A stretch of 14,364 nucleotides of DNA from Anaerolineales bacterium (GTDB taxonomy: Bacteria > Chloroflexota > Anaerolineae > Anaerolineales > Villigracilaceae). A program made the translations under genes and the position numbers. Positions within the stretch are counted from its first letter, which is position 1; the number at the start of each line of letters is the position of its first letter. The DNA is taken from contig JAOZOM010000025.1 in the NCBI GenBank assembly GCA_029933275.1, forward strand, positions 1 to 14,364. The letters are read 5' to 3'. The notes under the pieces were generated by a model that was not told where the DNA came from, did no database searches, and saw only the letters and a program-made list of their open reading frames with translations. This document shows, piece by piece, positions 1-7,442 of the stretch.

Positions 1-251
1 GAAGTTTTTAAGATAAAACGACAAAGAGAATAAACACCACAGAGGTTGTTTCTTGCCTTTTGAATCTTTTTTTAGATATTTTTAAGTTTTTCTTCGCGCT
101 CTTCGCTTCTTCGCGGTGAAAAGCAAAGTTTTACTGAGTTTTCAGCACTACAGAACACACAGAGAGCATAGCGTTTTTTAAGGAGAGAAGAGTACTGTTT
201 CTCTTATTCAAAAAGAATCTCCATGAACTCTGTGATCTCAGTGGTAAAACT
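1..251. repeat. degenerate CACAGAG/CTTCGCG intergenic repeat spacer
   Basis: No convincing gene is present before position 269. The spacer contains pieces of the CACAGAG/CTCTGTG-type and CTTCGCG-type intergenic sequence often seen in environmental bacterial genomes: CACCACAGAGG near 36-46, CTTCGCG...TTCGCGGTGAAA near 92-121, ACACACAGAGAG near 153-164, and CTCTGTG.TCTCAGTGGTAAA near 228-248. The pieces are separated by AT-rich DNA, so they look decayed. Recognition of the family is from memory, not from a search. The left edge of the window may cut a longer spacer or a gene ending further upstream. Confidence 0.45.
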
Positions 252-262
252 TATAATTGGAG
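252..262 (+). promoter_or_regulatory. -10-like TATAAT and overlapping GGAG before the GDPD gene
   Basis: TATAAT lies at 252-257 and GGAG at 259-262, seven and more bases before the ATG at 269. The GGAG has good Shine-Dalgarno spacing and decides the ATG at 269 rather than the upstream in-frame TTG at 257. If TATAAT were the real -10 box, transcription would begin near 264 and the GGAG would not be in the mRNA, so only one of the two signals can be fully used. No -35 resemblance is seen. Confidence 0.35.
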
Positions 263-268
263 TTTAAG

Positions 269-1144
269 ATGAAAAAAATATTTTCCGTTTTAGCATCGCT
301 TTTCGTGGCTTTTCTCGTGGGAATGCGACTCGGTTCTCGTCCCGCGCCCGCACATCCATTTTTCGATAATTTCACGCAAAAACCGATTGTTTTTGCTCAT
401 CAGGGCGGGAATTTACTCTCGCCGGGCGATACGCTTTTTGCTTTTGAGCGCGCCGCCAAACTCGGCGTAGATATTCTCGAAATGGATGCCCATATCACCA
501 AAGACGGCGTTCTCGTCATCATCCACGATGCAGAGGTAGACCGCACCACCAACGCTACAGGTTTGGTCGAAGATATGACGCTCGCAGAAGTCAAAGAGTT
601 AGATGCGGGCTACTGGTGGACAAATGACGATGGAGAAACTTACCCATTTCGCGGACAAGGCATCACAATCCCCACGCTAGAAGAGATTTTTCAGGCGTTT
701 CCCGGGTATCCGATGAATATCGAAATCAAAAAGACCAAACGCTCCATCGCCGAGCCACTTTGCGAGATTATTTACGAATACGATATGCAAAACAAGACCC
801 TAATTGCCTCCTTCCACGATGATCGCATGGCTGAATTTCGCGAAATTTGTCCCGAAATTGCCACTGCAGCAGGGAAAGGCGAAACAACCAAATTTGTAAT
901 TTTGAATTACCTTTTTATGGGCGGTTTATATTCCCCGTCCGAATTTGCGTTCCAAGTTCCAGAAAGCAATTCAGGGATTTTAATTGTGCGTCCAGGATTT
1001 ATTCGCGGCGCACATAGCCGCAATCTTCAAGTCCACGTTTGGACACCGAATACGCGCGAAGAAATTCAAAAATTCATCGATTTGGGCGTAGACGGAATCA
1101 TGTCCGACCGCCCCGATATTTTAATGGAACTGTTGGGGAGATAA
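269..1144 (+). CDS. glycerophosphodiester phosphodiesterase family protein, membrane-anchored
   Basis: The 291-residue product belongs to the GDPD TIM-barrel family, which hydrolyses glycerophosphodiesters to glycerol-3-phosphate and an alcohol. An N-terminal hydrophobic segment (about residues 4-20, preceded by KK) should export or anchor it with the domain outside the membrane; there is no lipobox Cys. Family motifs are in order: AHQGG at 43-47 (usually HRG, so Gln replaces the usual Arg), metal ligands E71 and D73 in LEMDAH, the second catalytic His in IIHD (H86), and EIK at 152-154. The C-terminus keeps the typical VHVWTPN and GVDGIMSDRP strands. The start at ATG 269 is chosen for GGAG at 259-262. 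The gene converges with the methyltransferase with only 23 bp between stops. The substrate is not determined by the sequence. Confidence 0.88.
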   Translation: MKKIFSVLASLFVAFLVGMRLGSRPAPAHPFFDNFTQKPIVFAHQGGNLLSPGDTLFAFERAAKLGVDILEMDAHITKDGVLVIIHDAEVDRTTNATGLVEDMTLAEVKELDAGYWWTNDDGETYPFRGQGITIPTLEEIFQAFPGYPMNIEIKKTKRSIAEPLCEIIYEYDMQNKTLIASFHDDRMAEFREICPEIATAAGKGETTKFVILNYLFMGGLYSPSEFAFQVPESNSGILIVRPGFIRGAHSRNLQVHVWTPNTREEIQKFIDLGVDGIMSDRPDILMELLGR

Positions 1145-1167
1145 AAGAGAAAGATCCCACTCCACCT

Positions 1168-1944
1168 TTAATTCATCAAACCATACAAAAACACTCCAGC
1201 CGCAACAGCAAGATTGAGCGAGGTACCACGTCCCCACATGGGGAGAGAAACCAGCGTATCGCAAGCAGAGATTTGCTCGGGCGAGAGTCCTTTCTGTTCG
1301 CTACCGAGGAGTAAAATCCAGTTTTCATTCTCTATTTTGAGCGATTTTAAATCGGATTTACCACGCGCAGAGGTGCCGATTAGCTTGAGCGCGCGTTCTT
1401 TTCTCCACGCGAGAAAATCGTCAAAAGATGCGCGAATGACGGGCTGCCAGAAAATCGCCCCCATGCTGGCTCGTATCACTTTGGGATGATAGAGGTCTAC
1501 GCCGCCATCGAGGAGGATGAGCGCATCCGCGCCAACAGCGTCGAGGGTGCGGAGGATGGTACCGACATTACCCGGATCTTGGGGTGCGATGATAGCAACG
1601 CCGTGCTTGAAATGGGCTAAATCTGCAAAAGACGCATCCCGTTGATGCACAGAGGCGAGAATCCCTTGCGGATTCTCCTTCCCGGCTAGAGAGCGGAATA
1701 GGTCGGCAGATGTTTTTTGACAGAAAATGCCTTTTTGCTCGGAGGCAAGTATCAGGTCACGCGCGTAATCACTTTTGAGAAGATCGGGAGCGTAGAGAAG
1801 AGTCTCCACCTCCCAATCCGCTTCTATCGCCGCGCCGACATGATGAATCCCCTCCACAAGGAAGAGACCAGTCTCCACACGGGCTTTGCGCTGACGAAGC
1901 GAACGCAGTTTTTTGATTAGGGAATTGTTGCGGCTGGTAAGCAT
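1168..1944 (-). CDS. TrmH/SpoU-family RNA 2'-O-methyltransferase
   Basis: The 258-residue protein is a SPOUT-class, AdoMet-dependent RNA ribose methyltransferase of the TrmH/RlmB type. Residues 1-100 form the SpoU substrate-binding domain (motif ETGLFLVEGIHHV at 24-36). The trefoil-knot catalytic domain carries motif 1 DPGNVGTILRT at 123-133, motif 2 LLLGSEQKGL at 211-220, and motif 3 LPMWGRGTSLNLAVAAG at 234-250, where GRGTSLN replaces the more usual SLNVS version. Translation in the same frame stays open to 2112, but the extra 56 residues lie inside the opposite-strand VanZ gene and do not resemble the family, so the ATG at 1944 is chosen; it has TACAAT 6 nt upstream and no Shine-Dalgarno. 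Whether the target is 23S rRNA or tRNA cannot be told. Confidence 0.9.
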   Translation of the reverse strand: MLTSRNNSLIKKLRSLRQRKARVETGLFLVEGIHHVGAAIEADWEVETLLYAPDLLKSDYARDLILASEQKGIFCQKTSADLFRSLAGKENPQGILASVHQRDASFADLAHFKHGVAIIAPQDPGNVGTILRTLDAVGADALILLDGGVDLYHPKVIRASMGAIFWQPVIRASFDDFLAWRKERALKLIGTSARGKSDLKSLKIENENWILLLGSEQKGLSPEQISACDTLVSLPMWGRGTSLNLAVAAGVFLYGLMN

Positions 1945-1981
1945 AAGCAAATTGTACAACAGATTGCAGTAAAATAGCGAG
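1945..1981. promoter_or_regulatory. 37-bp divergent promoter region, both sides apparently leaderless
   Basis: The space between the two divergent starts is 37 nt. On the minus strand TACAAT (1951-1956) ends 6 nt before the ATG at 1944. On the plus strand TAAAAT (1970-1975) ends 6 nt before the ATG at 1982. Neither gene has a Shine-Dalgarno, so both mRNAs would begin at or next to the AUG. No good -35 boxes are seen. Bases 1958-1975 match 3165-3182 at 15 of 18 positions. The two promoters overlap, so RNA polymerase binding on one side should hinder the other (inference). Confidence 0.6.
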
Positions 1982-2368
1982 ATGAAAATGATTAAAGAAT
2001 TTCGCATTCCCTTATGGCTACCCGCAACGGCGATAATGTTGGCTATTTTTGCTTTTTCCGCCACACCTTCTGAACATTTGCCAAATTTCAATTGGGCAGA
2101 TTTATTCATCAAAAAAGGTGCTCACGCATTTGGATATGGCTTGCTGGCTCTCGCGTATTTTTACGCGTTCAGGTTGATGCCTGCAAAGCTAAAGCTGGCG
2201 TGGCTCTTGGCATTTTTATATGCTATTTCAGATGAATTTCATCAATCTTTTGTGGTGGGAAGACATGCGAGTTGGATAGATGTCGTAATTGATGGCACGG
2301 GCGCGGCAATCGCACTCTTTTGGATGAAAAAGGCATATCTATCGAAAATTTTGAAAACTGATGGCTAA
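1982..2368 (+). CDS. VanZ-family small membrane protein
   Basis: The 128-residue integral membrane protein has about four hydrophobic segments (near 11-26, 49-66, 68-85 and 99-115). VanZ-family hallmarks are visible: FSATPSEHLP at 24-33, KKGAHAFGYGLLA at 44-56 and the DEFHQSFVVGRHASWIDVVIDGTG stretch at about 84-107, with the conserved D-E-F-H-Q and G-R..s..D pattern. VanZ itself gives low-level teicoplanin resistance in the Tn1546 vancomycin cluster; most stand-alone members are uncharacterised, and no resistance role is implied here. An internal in-frame ATG lies two codons downstream, so the exact N-terminus is uncertain by two residues. The gene converges on scpA with six bases between the stops and no visible terminator. 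Confidence 0.85.
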   Translation: MKMIKEFRIPLWLPATAIMLAIFAFSATPSEHLPNFNWADLFIKKGAHAFGYGLLALAYFYAFRLMPAKLKLAWLLAFLYAISDEFHQSFVVGRHASWIDVVIDGTGAAIALFWMKKAYLSKILKTDG

Positions 2369-2374
2369 AGTCTC

Positions 2375-3151
2375 TTACTCGAACTCCAAATCGAAATTTT
2401 CGCCTTCTACAAATTCCCCCACCCTTTCTATCTGGATATCGCCAAAAAGTCCGTCTTGCTGGACATTGACGCGATAGCGTTTGACTAATTCTAATAAAGC
2501 AAGAAATGTGACCGCCACTTCAACGCGACTCTTTGCATCAGAGACAATTTGCCGAAAAGTCGTTCGCTCCTCGGTGCTGAGAAATTGAGTGATATGACGC
2601 ACTCTCTCTCGAATAGTTACCTTGGGTGCGCGAATAACCGTCCCTAGCTCCGCTTTTGATGCTTCACGCGCAAAAATATTTTGGGCGGCATTAACGAGAT
2701 CGGCTAGGGTTAGGTCTCCCATTTCAAAATGGCTCTCAACCTTGGGCGGCGCGGCGATTCGCAGATAAGTCCGCAGGTTTTGAGAATCACGCTCCTTCAA
2801 CCATCCCGCTACCTCTTTAAATTTCTTATAAAGTCGCAGTTGACGAGCGAGAGCCTCGCCGGGGTCTTCCTCGCCCACTTCTCGCACAGGCGGACGCGGT
2901 AATAACGCTTCCGATTTAATTTGAATTAACTTCGCCGCAATCACCAAAAAAGCAGAGATTTCCTCCGCATCCATATTTGCTAAGGAGCGAATCCGCTCAA
3001 GGTATTGGTCTGTTACCAACGCCAAAGAGACGCTCGTAATATCCAATTCCGCGCTCTCAATGAGATTTAAGAGCAAGTCAAGAGGACCTTCAAAAACGGG
3101 GGTGCTGACGGTATATTTTTTGGCTTGATTTTGGGCGATGTTGATGCTCAT
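2375..3151 (-). CDS. scpA: segregation and condensation protein ScpA
   Basis: The 258-residue protein is the kleisin subunit ScpA, which with ScpB and the SMC ATPase forms the bacterial condensin that compacts and segregates the chromosome. The N-terminal signature FEGPLDLLLNLIE is at 20-32, followed by the helical IAAKLIQIKSEALLP block at about 71-85. The C-terminal winged-helix region (TFLALLELVKRYRV near 214-227) is the part that contacts the SMC head. Its length is typical for the family. Kleisins bridge the SMC dimer and carry no enzymatic residues. scpB, usually adjacent, is not found in this window. The ATG at 3151 has TATAAT eight bases upstream and no Shine-Dalgarno. Confidence 0.93.
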   Translation of the reverse strand: MSINIAQNQAKKYTVSTPVFEGPLDLLLNLIESAELDITSVSLALVTDQYLERIRSLANMDAEEISAFLVIAAKLIQIKSEALLPRPPVREVGEEDPGEALARQLRLYKKFKEVAGWLKERDSQNLRTYLRIAAPPKVESHFEMGDLTLADLVNAAQNIFAREASKAELGTVIRAPKVTIRERVRHITQFLSTEERTTFRQIVSDAKSRVEVAVTFLALLELVKRYRVNVQQDGLFGDIQIERVGEFVEGENFDLEFE

Positions 3152-3188
3152 GGCGGGAAATTATAACAGACTGCGGTATAATGCGCCC
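3152..3188. promoter_or_regulatory. 37-bp divergent promoter region between scpA and moaC, apparently leaderless
   Basis: TATAAT on the minus strand (3160-3165) ends 8 nt before the scpA ATG, and TATAAT on the plus strand (3177-3182) ends 6 nt before the moaC ATG. Both are perfect -10 hexamers, there is no Shine-Dalgarno for either gene, and the -10 boxes are only 11 nt apart. The spacing (37 nt) and the core AACAGAYTGCRGTAWAAT (3165-3182) repeat those at 1945-1981. Mutually exclusive transcription initiation is likely (inference). Confidence 0.65.
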
Positions 3189-3668
3189 ATGAAAAAATTG
3201 ACCCATATAGACGAAAAAGGCAAAGCGCACATGGTAGATGTGGGCGCAAAACCGGATACAGAACGCGTGGCAATCGCACGCGGCGAAGTCAAAATGAAAA
3301 AAGCGACCTTTGATTTGATAGCCGCGGGCAATCTAAAAAAAGGCGATGTCTTGACCGTTGCTCAAATTGCCGGAATCAACGGAGCCAAACGCACATCCGA
3401 CTTGATTCCCTTATGTCATCCGCTGCTGCTCACGCACATCTCCGTGCAACTCGAATTAGACAAATCTCTACCGGGTGTGCAAATCTCCGCGTCGGCGCGT
3501 TTACGCGGCAAAACCGGCGTGGAGATGGAAGCCCTCACCGCGGTTTCTGTAGCAGCTTTGACCATCTACGATATGGCAAAAGCCGCCGAAAAGACAATGG
3601 TGATTCAGAATATCCATTTGGTAGAAAAATCCGGCGGGAAAAGCGGGCATTTTAAAGTTGAAGGCTAA
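3189..3668 (+). CDS. moaC: cyclic pyranopterin monophosphate synthase MoaC
   Basis: The 159-residue protein has the usual length of MoaC, which converts the MoaA product (3',8-cyclo-dihydro-GTP) to cPMP in molybdenum cofactor synthesis. Conserved elements include HIDEKGKAHMVDVGAK at the N-terminus, K50/K51, the RTSDLIPLCHPL motif with H77, EMEALTAVSVAALTIYDM with D128, K131, and the C-terminal KSGGKSG loop. These positions correspond closely to the E. coli active-site residues as I recall them. The frame is open back to an ATG at 3138, but that extension overlaps the scpA start and does not look like MoaC; the ATG at 3189 begins the family N-terminus and has TATAAT six bases ahead. moaD follows after 21 bp. 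moaA is not in the window. Confidence 0.96.
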   Translation: MKKLTHIDEKGKAHMVDVGAKPDTERVAIARGEVKMKKATFDLIAAGNLKKGDVLTVAQIAGINGAKRTSDLIPLCHPLLLTHISVQLELDKSLPGVQISASARLRGKTGVEMEALTAVSVAALTIYDMAKAAEKTMVIQNIHLVEKSGGKSGHFKVEG

Positions 3669-3689
3669 AAGTTTAAGGTTTAAAGTTTT

Positions 3690-3938
3690 ATGAATAAAGT
3701 TAAAGTTCTTTTTTTTGCCACGATGCGAACACGCGCAAAGCGTTCATCCATTGATTTAGAATTAGCCGAAAACACCACTATTGCCGAGTTAAAAAAAACG
3801 CTCATTGCCAAAATTCCCGCGCTAGAGGCATCTTTGCCCTCAACTCTCGTTTCGGTTAACCGCGAATTTGCATTTGATGAAGAAATGATTCCCACTAATG
3901 CAGAAATAGCCTTGTTTCCGCCTGTGAGTGGAGGGTAG
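3690..3938 (+). CDS. moaD: molybdopterin synthase small subunit MoaD
   Basis: The 82-residue ubiquitin-fold sulfur carrier ends in the obligatory Gly-Gly (PPVSGG). That terminus is adenylated by MoeB and thiocarboxylated, then donates sulfur to cPMP in the MoaD2-MoaE2 molybdopterin synthase complex. The N-terminal VKVLFFATMRT strand, TIAELKKTLIAKIP helix and the FPPVSGG tail fit the family throughout. It is the second gene of the moaC-moaD-moaE operon, 21 bp after moaC. No Shine-Dalgarno is seen; the short gap is A/T-rich, with reiterated AGTTTAA-like sequence at about 3668-3683. Translation presumably relies on the operon context. Confidence 0.93.
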   Translation: MNKVKVLFFATMRTRAKRSSIDLELAENTTIAELKKTLIAKIPALEASLPSTLVSVNREFAFDEEMIPTNAEIALFPPVSGG

Positions 3939-4005
3939 CAAATTTCTGTTTCGTATTGCGTAATTTCCCCAACTTCTACCTTCCAACATTCAAACATTTC
4001 CCCTT

Positions 4006-4497
4006 ATGAAACCTTCTAACTTTCCAACAATTATTTCCATCACCGAAGACGAAATAGACCTAAACGCTCTCGTAGAAAAAATCACCCTCACCTCCACTGG
4101 TGCCGCGGCGATATTTACCGGCATGGTGCGCGGAAAAACCAAGCGCACAGGACATGCGCAGGGAATCGCCTACGCACCACACGAGACCACTTATCTTGAG
4201 TATGAGGCATATATCCCGATGGCAGAGAAAAAGATGCGCCAAGTCGCCGATGAAATCCGCGAAAAATGGGACGTAGTTGAGGGCATCGCCATTGTCCAAC
4301 GTATCGGAAAACTCTACCCGCGCACCCCAACTGTACTCATCGCGTGTACCGCATCCCATCGAGATACAGGCGTTTTTGAAGCCGCACGCTATGGAATCGA
4401 TCGTTTAAAAGAAATTGTCCCCATCTGGAAGAAAGAATTTATGCCCGATGGTGAAGAATGGGTTGAAGGGGAGTATATTCCGAAACGAGAAGAGTAA
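4006..4497 (+). CDS. moaE: molybdopterin synthase catalytic subunit MoaE
   Basis: The 163-residue catalytic partner of MoaD inserts the dithiolene sulfurs into cPMP. It shows FTGMVRGKTKR at 37-47, LEYEAYIPMAEKKM at 64-77, the QRIGKL element (usually HRIG) at 98-103, SHRDTGVFEAARYGIDRLK at 117-135 and the catalytic lysine motif PIWKKE at 139-144 followed by DGEEWVEG. A loop of about a dozen extra residues (HAQGIAYAPHET, about 50-61) separates the first two motifs compared with E. coli MoaE. The gene lies 67 bp after moaD, across a pyrimidine-rich spacer without a Shine-Dalgarno. The 158 bp after its stop (4498-4655) hold no gene, only AT-rich leader sequence for fabF with a T-run near 4594. 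Confidence 0.93.
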   Translation: MKPSNFPTIISITEDEIDLNALVEKITLTSTGAAAIFTGMVRGKTKRTGHAQGIAYAPHETTYLEYEAYIPMAEKKMRQVADEIREKWDVVEGIAIVQRIGKLYPRTPTVLIACTASHRDTGVFEAARYGIDRLKEIVPIWKKEFMPDGEEWVEGEYIPKREE

Positions 4498-4655
4498 TTG
4501 AAGGGTAGCAGGGAACAAAAGCTACAAGGGGATACAAAGGCGAAAATAACAAGAGAAGATAATATAAAATTCCTCGTGACGAAGTTTCTTTACGGGGGTT
4601 GTTTTTTTATAGAAAATCGTAATCTCAGGCAAAGAACAAAAAAAGGAGAGGCTAC

Positions 4656-5891
4656 ATGGAAAAAATCGTCATTACCGGTATGGGGACTGTCAATCCGCTC
4701 GGATTAAACACAGCAGAAACTTGGCAAAATATCACCAACGGGGTTTCGGGCGTAGCCAAAATCACGCGTTTTGATGCAAGCGACTGGCAGACACAAATCG
4801 CCTGTGAAGTAAAAAACTTCGATCCTAAAACCTATATGCCCGCCAAAGAAGCGCGTCGAAGAGATCGCTTTGAGCAATTCGCTTCGGTTGCCGCAGAAGA
4901 GGCAATTCAAAACTCCGGGTTAGAAATTACACCAGAAAACGCGGGCAGAATCGGTGTCCTCGTCTCCTCGGCAATGGGCGGACTAAAATCTCTCCAAGAT
5001 GCCATTTACACCCTCAAAGATTACGGCGCACGCCGTGTTAGCCCCTTCTTAATCCCGATGCTGATGCCAAACGGCGCGGCGGGATTAATCGGCATTGATC
5101 ACGGAATCAAAGGTCCCGCCATGTCGGTCGCATCCGCGTGCGCCTCCGGAATTGACGGAATCGGTCTCGCGTGGATGATGCTCCGAACCGGCATGATTGA
5201 CGCTGCTCTCGCGGGCGCGTCCGAATCAATTTTGACCGAGACTGGACTCGGCGCATTTGACCGAATCGGAGCCTTAGCACGGCGCGCAGAAAATGACGAT
5301 ATGACCCCCGCCCCCTTCGACAAAAACCGCGATGGTTTGGTGATGGGCGAAGGCGCAGGAATCATCATGCTAGAAACTGAAAGCCACGCCAAAACACGCG
5401 GCGCAAATATCCTCGCCGAACTCGCCGGGTACGCCGCGACCGCAGACGCATACCACGTCACTGCGCCCTCCTCTGATGGCTCAGGAGGCGGTCAAGCCAT
5501 TACCAACGCGCTCGCCTCCGCTCAAATCAACGCAGATGAAATCGATTATATTAGCGCACACGGCACCGCCACACCGCTCAACGATGTCACCGAAACCAAA
5601 GCCATCAAACGCGCCCTCGGCGATGCCGCCTACCACACCCCCATCTCCTCCACCAAATCCATGACCGGTCATATGATGGGCGCAACCGGCGCGCTCGAAA
5701 CCATTTTCTGCATCCAAACCATTCGAGATGGAATCTTGCCCCCCACCATCCACTACCAAACCCCCGACCCAGAATGCGATTTAGATTACGTGCCAAATAT
5801 TGCGCGAGAGAAAAAGGTAGAAATTGCAATTTCTAATGCCTTTGGATTTGGCGGACATAATTCGGTACTAGTGGTGAAGAAATATAGCTAA
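4656..5891 (+). CDS. fabF: beta-ketoacyl-ACP synthase II (FabF-type)
   Basis: The 411-residue ketosynthase condenses malonyl-ACP with acyl-ACP in fatty-acid elongation. The thiolase fold carries the complete Cys-His-His triad: C162 in SVASACASGID, H302 in ISAHGTATPLND and H339 in KSMTGHMMGATGALE, where K334 is the conserved lysine, plus the GFGGHN motif near the C-terminus. NRDGLVMGEGAGI (224-236) is typical of FabF. The start ATG has an excellent Shine-Dalgarno, AAAGGAG, at 4642-4648. No acpP, fabD or fabG is adjacent, so it appears to be a single-gene unit ending at the hairpins at 5896-5983. Length and motifs favour FabF over FabB, but the distinction is by overall resemblance only. Confidence 0.92.
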   Translation: MEKIVITGMGTVNPLGLNTAETWQNITNGVSGVAKITRFDASDWQTQIACEVKNFDPKTYMPAKEARRRDRFEQFASVAAEEAIQNSGLEITPENAGRIGVLVSSAMGGLKSLQDAIYTLKDYGARRVSPFLIPMLMPNGAAGLIGIDHGIKGPAMSVASACASGIDGIGLAWMMLRTGMIDAALAGASESILTETGLGAFDRIGALARRAENDDMTPAPFDKNRDGLVMGEGAGIIMLETESHAKTRGANILAELAGYAATADAYHVTAPSSDGSGGGQAITNALASAQINADEIDYISAHGTATPLNDVTETKAIKRALGDAAYHTPISSTKSMTGHMMGATGALETIFCIQTIRDGILPPTIHYQTPDPECDLDYVPNIAREKKVEIAISNAFGFGGHNSVLVVKKYS

Positions 5892-5895
5892 AAAA

Positions 5896-5928
5896 AGACT
5901 TCGGAGGTCTCGTCGATTTCCGAAGTCT
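5896..5928 (+). terminator. hairpin immediately after fabF
   Basis: A perfect 10-bp stem (AGACTTCGGA at 5896-5905 with TCCGAAGTCT at 5919-5928) starts five bases after the fabF stop. It is preceded by an A-run and followed by AATTTTAA, a weak U-tract, so it is a probable intrinsic terminator or mRNA 3'-end stabiliser. Confidence 0.65.
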
Positions 5929-5955
5929 AATTTTAAGGGGATGAAAAACGGGATT

Positions 5956-5983
5956 CACGCGCGTTTTGCGCGTGCTCCTTTTT
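5956..5983. terminator. bidirectional terminator between fabF and the MFS gene
   Basis: The stem CACGCGC (5956-5962) pairs with GCGCGTG (5968-5974) around a 5-nt loop and is followed by CTCCTTTTT. On the opposite strand the stem is followed by a stretch ending in GTTTTTC, because AAAAACGGGA precedes it. It can therefore end fabF transcripts from the left and MFS transcripts from the right. Between it and the MFS stop (5984-6080) I see no further feature. Confidence 0.7.
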
Positions 5984-6080
5984 AAGAAGCAAATTACCGA
6001 CCTAAGCAATTCACCGTTAAATCAAAACCTTCCTGCCCCCAACAATGGGAACTGTAGGTATGAATTTCGCTGACCATGAT

Positions 6081-7442
6081 TTATTCAATCGCCCGACCGT
6101 GGGCATCCACTTCTTTGGCTTCACCTTGCGTGACAAAAAGCATGGAGACAATCGCCAATCCAAAGAAAATAGGGACAATCGTGAAGAGTTTGCGGAAATC
6201 GCCATCGGCGCGTTGGACAAACCAGCCGATTACCGCCGGTCCTAAAATAGCGGCTAATTGCGAAGCGATATAGTATAAGCCAGTATAAGTCCCTAACATG
6301 CGCTCGTCTGTGCTTGTATCAATAATCATAGGCAAAGAGTTGATATTGACCAATGCCCAACTTGCTCCGCCAATCGCTAGCAAAATTTCAATAACAAGGA
6401 TGCTCGTTATATTATTAATAATCACTAAGGTACTAGTGAAAATGCCTAAACCGATGATAATCGCCCATTTTCGGCTATAGCGCGTGCCAATAAAACCCGC
6501 CGGAATAGCAAAAATAATGAATGAGATTAGCGCAACGCTGAAAATCATCCCAGCTTTGCCCGGCGTGAGTCCCAAAACAGTTACGCCAAAGGAGGTGAAC
6601 CAAGTATCGATGCCGTTGAAAGCGACAAACCAGAAAAAAATAGATGTCATCAAAAAGGTAAGAGTGCGCCTATTGGCAACGGGGACATCTTTTAGCTTCT
6701 TTAGAACATGCAAAACTTCTCGCTCTTCATTTCCATCGCCCAAAACCACACTGGCTTCTTTCTCTTTGACCAAAACAAAGAGAGCAATCACCGCTACAAT
6801 TAATAAAACCGCACCCGCAATAAAGGGAATCCAGGGGCTAATATCAAAAAGCGGGGAAAGAGCTAAAGTACCGACTACGCCAGCCAAACCGCCCATAAAG
6901 TTGATTACGCCATTTGCCTTACTCCGCAGAGGACTTGGGGTCAAATCTGGCATCAAAGAAACGACAGGGGTACGAAAAGCCGACATCGCTAAAAGCATAA
7001 TTGCGAGAACAATCATGAATAAAGCAAAAAGTCCTCGCATTTCTGCGATGTTCCCATTCGCTTCTATCGGAATCATGCTTGGCGCAAGAGGGATAAGCGC
7101 AAACGAAATCGCAGCTATGGGAGCAAAGAATAAGATAAAAGGCATTCGCCGTCCAATTTTGGTAAAAGTACGATCACTCAACGCCCCAATAATGGGCAGG
7201 AGGAATAATGCTGCTAAGTTATCTAATCCCATCACAATACCGGTTGTGACGGTATCCAGACCAAATCCCATCATCGGGGAGGCTTGATAGGCATCAAATA
7301 CCGTGCTACCGGATTGCAGATAAATCGGCACAAAACTGTTATAAACGCGCCAAAGTATCTCAATGCCAAAGAAACCTAACCCTATTAAAAAAGTGAAGCC
7401 CCAATTAAGTTTCAGAGTCGTGCCTGATTCTTCTTTGCTCAT
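6081..7442 (-). CDS. MFS transporter, SLC45/sugar-cation symporter-like
   Basis: The 453-residue protein has about twelve hydrophobic segments. The loop between helices 2 and 3 contains GALSDRTFTKIGRRMPF at 86-102, matching major-facilitator motif A in the form found in SLC45/GPH-like sucrose-type symporters (SDR...GRRRPF). The second half has the repeated motif GTRYSRKWAI (about 330-339). A long basic/acidic cytoplasmic loop lies in the middle (KEKEASVVLGDGNEEREV near residue 235). The substrate cannot be told; a sugar is suggested only by family resemblance, and no sugar-metabolic gene is adjacent. The ATG has a good Shine-Dalgarno (AAGGAG on the minus strand, near 7449-7454). A palindrome overlaps its promoter at 7510-7539, so it is probably regulated as a single-gene unit. 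Confidence 0.85.
   Translation of the reverse strand: MSKEESGTTLKLNWGFTFLIGLGFFGIEILWRVYNSFVPIYLQSGSTVFDAYQASPMMGFGLDTVTTGIVMGLDNLAALFLLPIIGALSDRTFTKIGRRMPFILFFAPIAAISFALIPLAPSMIPIEANGNIAEMRGLFALFMIVLAIMLLAMSAFRTPVVSLMPDLTPSPLRSKANGVINFMGGLAGVVGTLALSPLFDISPWIPFIAGAVLLIVAVIALFVLVKEKEASVVLGDGNEEREVLHVLKKLKDVPVANRRTLTFLMTSIFFWFVAFNGIDTWFTSFGVTVLGLTPGKAGMIFSVALISFIIFAIPAGFIGTRYSRKWAIIIGLGIFTSTLVIINNITSILVIEILLAIGGASWALVNINSLPMIIDTSTDERMLGTYTGLYYIASQLAAILGPAVIGWFVQRADGDFRKLFTIVPIFFGLAIVSMLFVTQGEAKEVDAHGRAIE

Noticed and set aside
1945..2112. 56-residue N-terminal extension of the RNA methyltransferase to an ATG at 2112
   Set aside because: It lies inside the opposite-strand VanZ gene, does not resemble the TrmH N-terminal domain, and the ATG at 1944 begins the family sequence directly and has a -10 element at 6 nt.
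3138..3188. 17-residue extension of MoaC to an ATG at 3138
   Set aside because: It overlaps the scpA start and both promoters; MoaC homology begins at the ATG at 3189.
4498..4655. riboswitch upstream of fabF
   Set aside because: I could find no paired stems or conserved core in the 158-nt leader; a T-run and AT-rich sequence alone do not support one.
4498..4707. 69-residue open frame directly after moaE
   Set aside because: It runs into fabF in another frame, has lysine-rich low-complexity content and no Shine-Dalgarno; it looks like chance open frame in AT-rich leader DNA.
6484..7287. 267-residue plus-strand open frame opposite the MFS gene
   Set aside because: The composition (Lys, Ile, Ala, Pro repeats) is typical of an antisense shadow of membrane helices, and no initiation signal or family match is seen.
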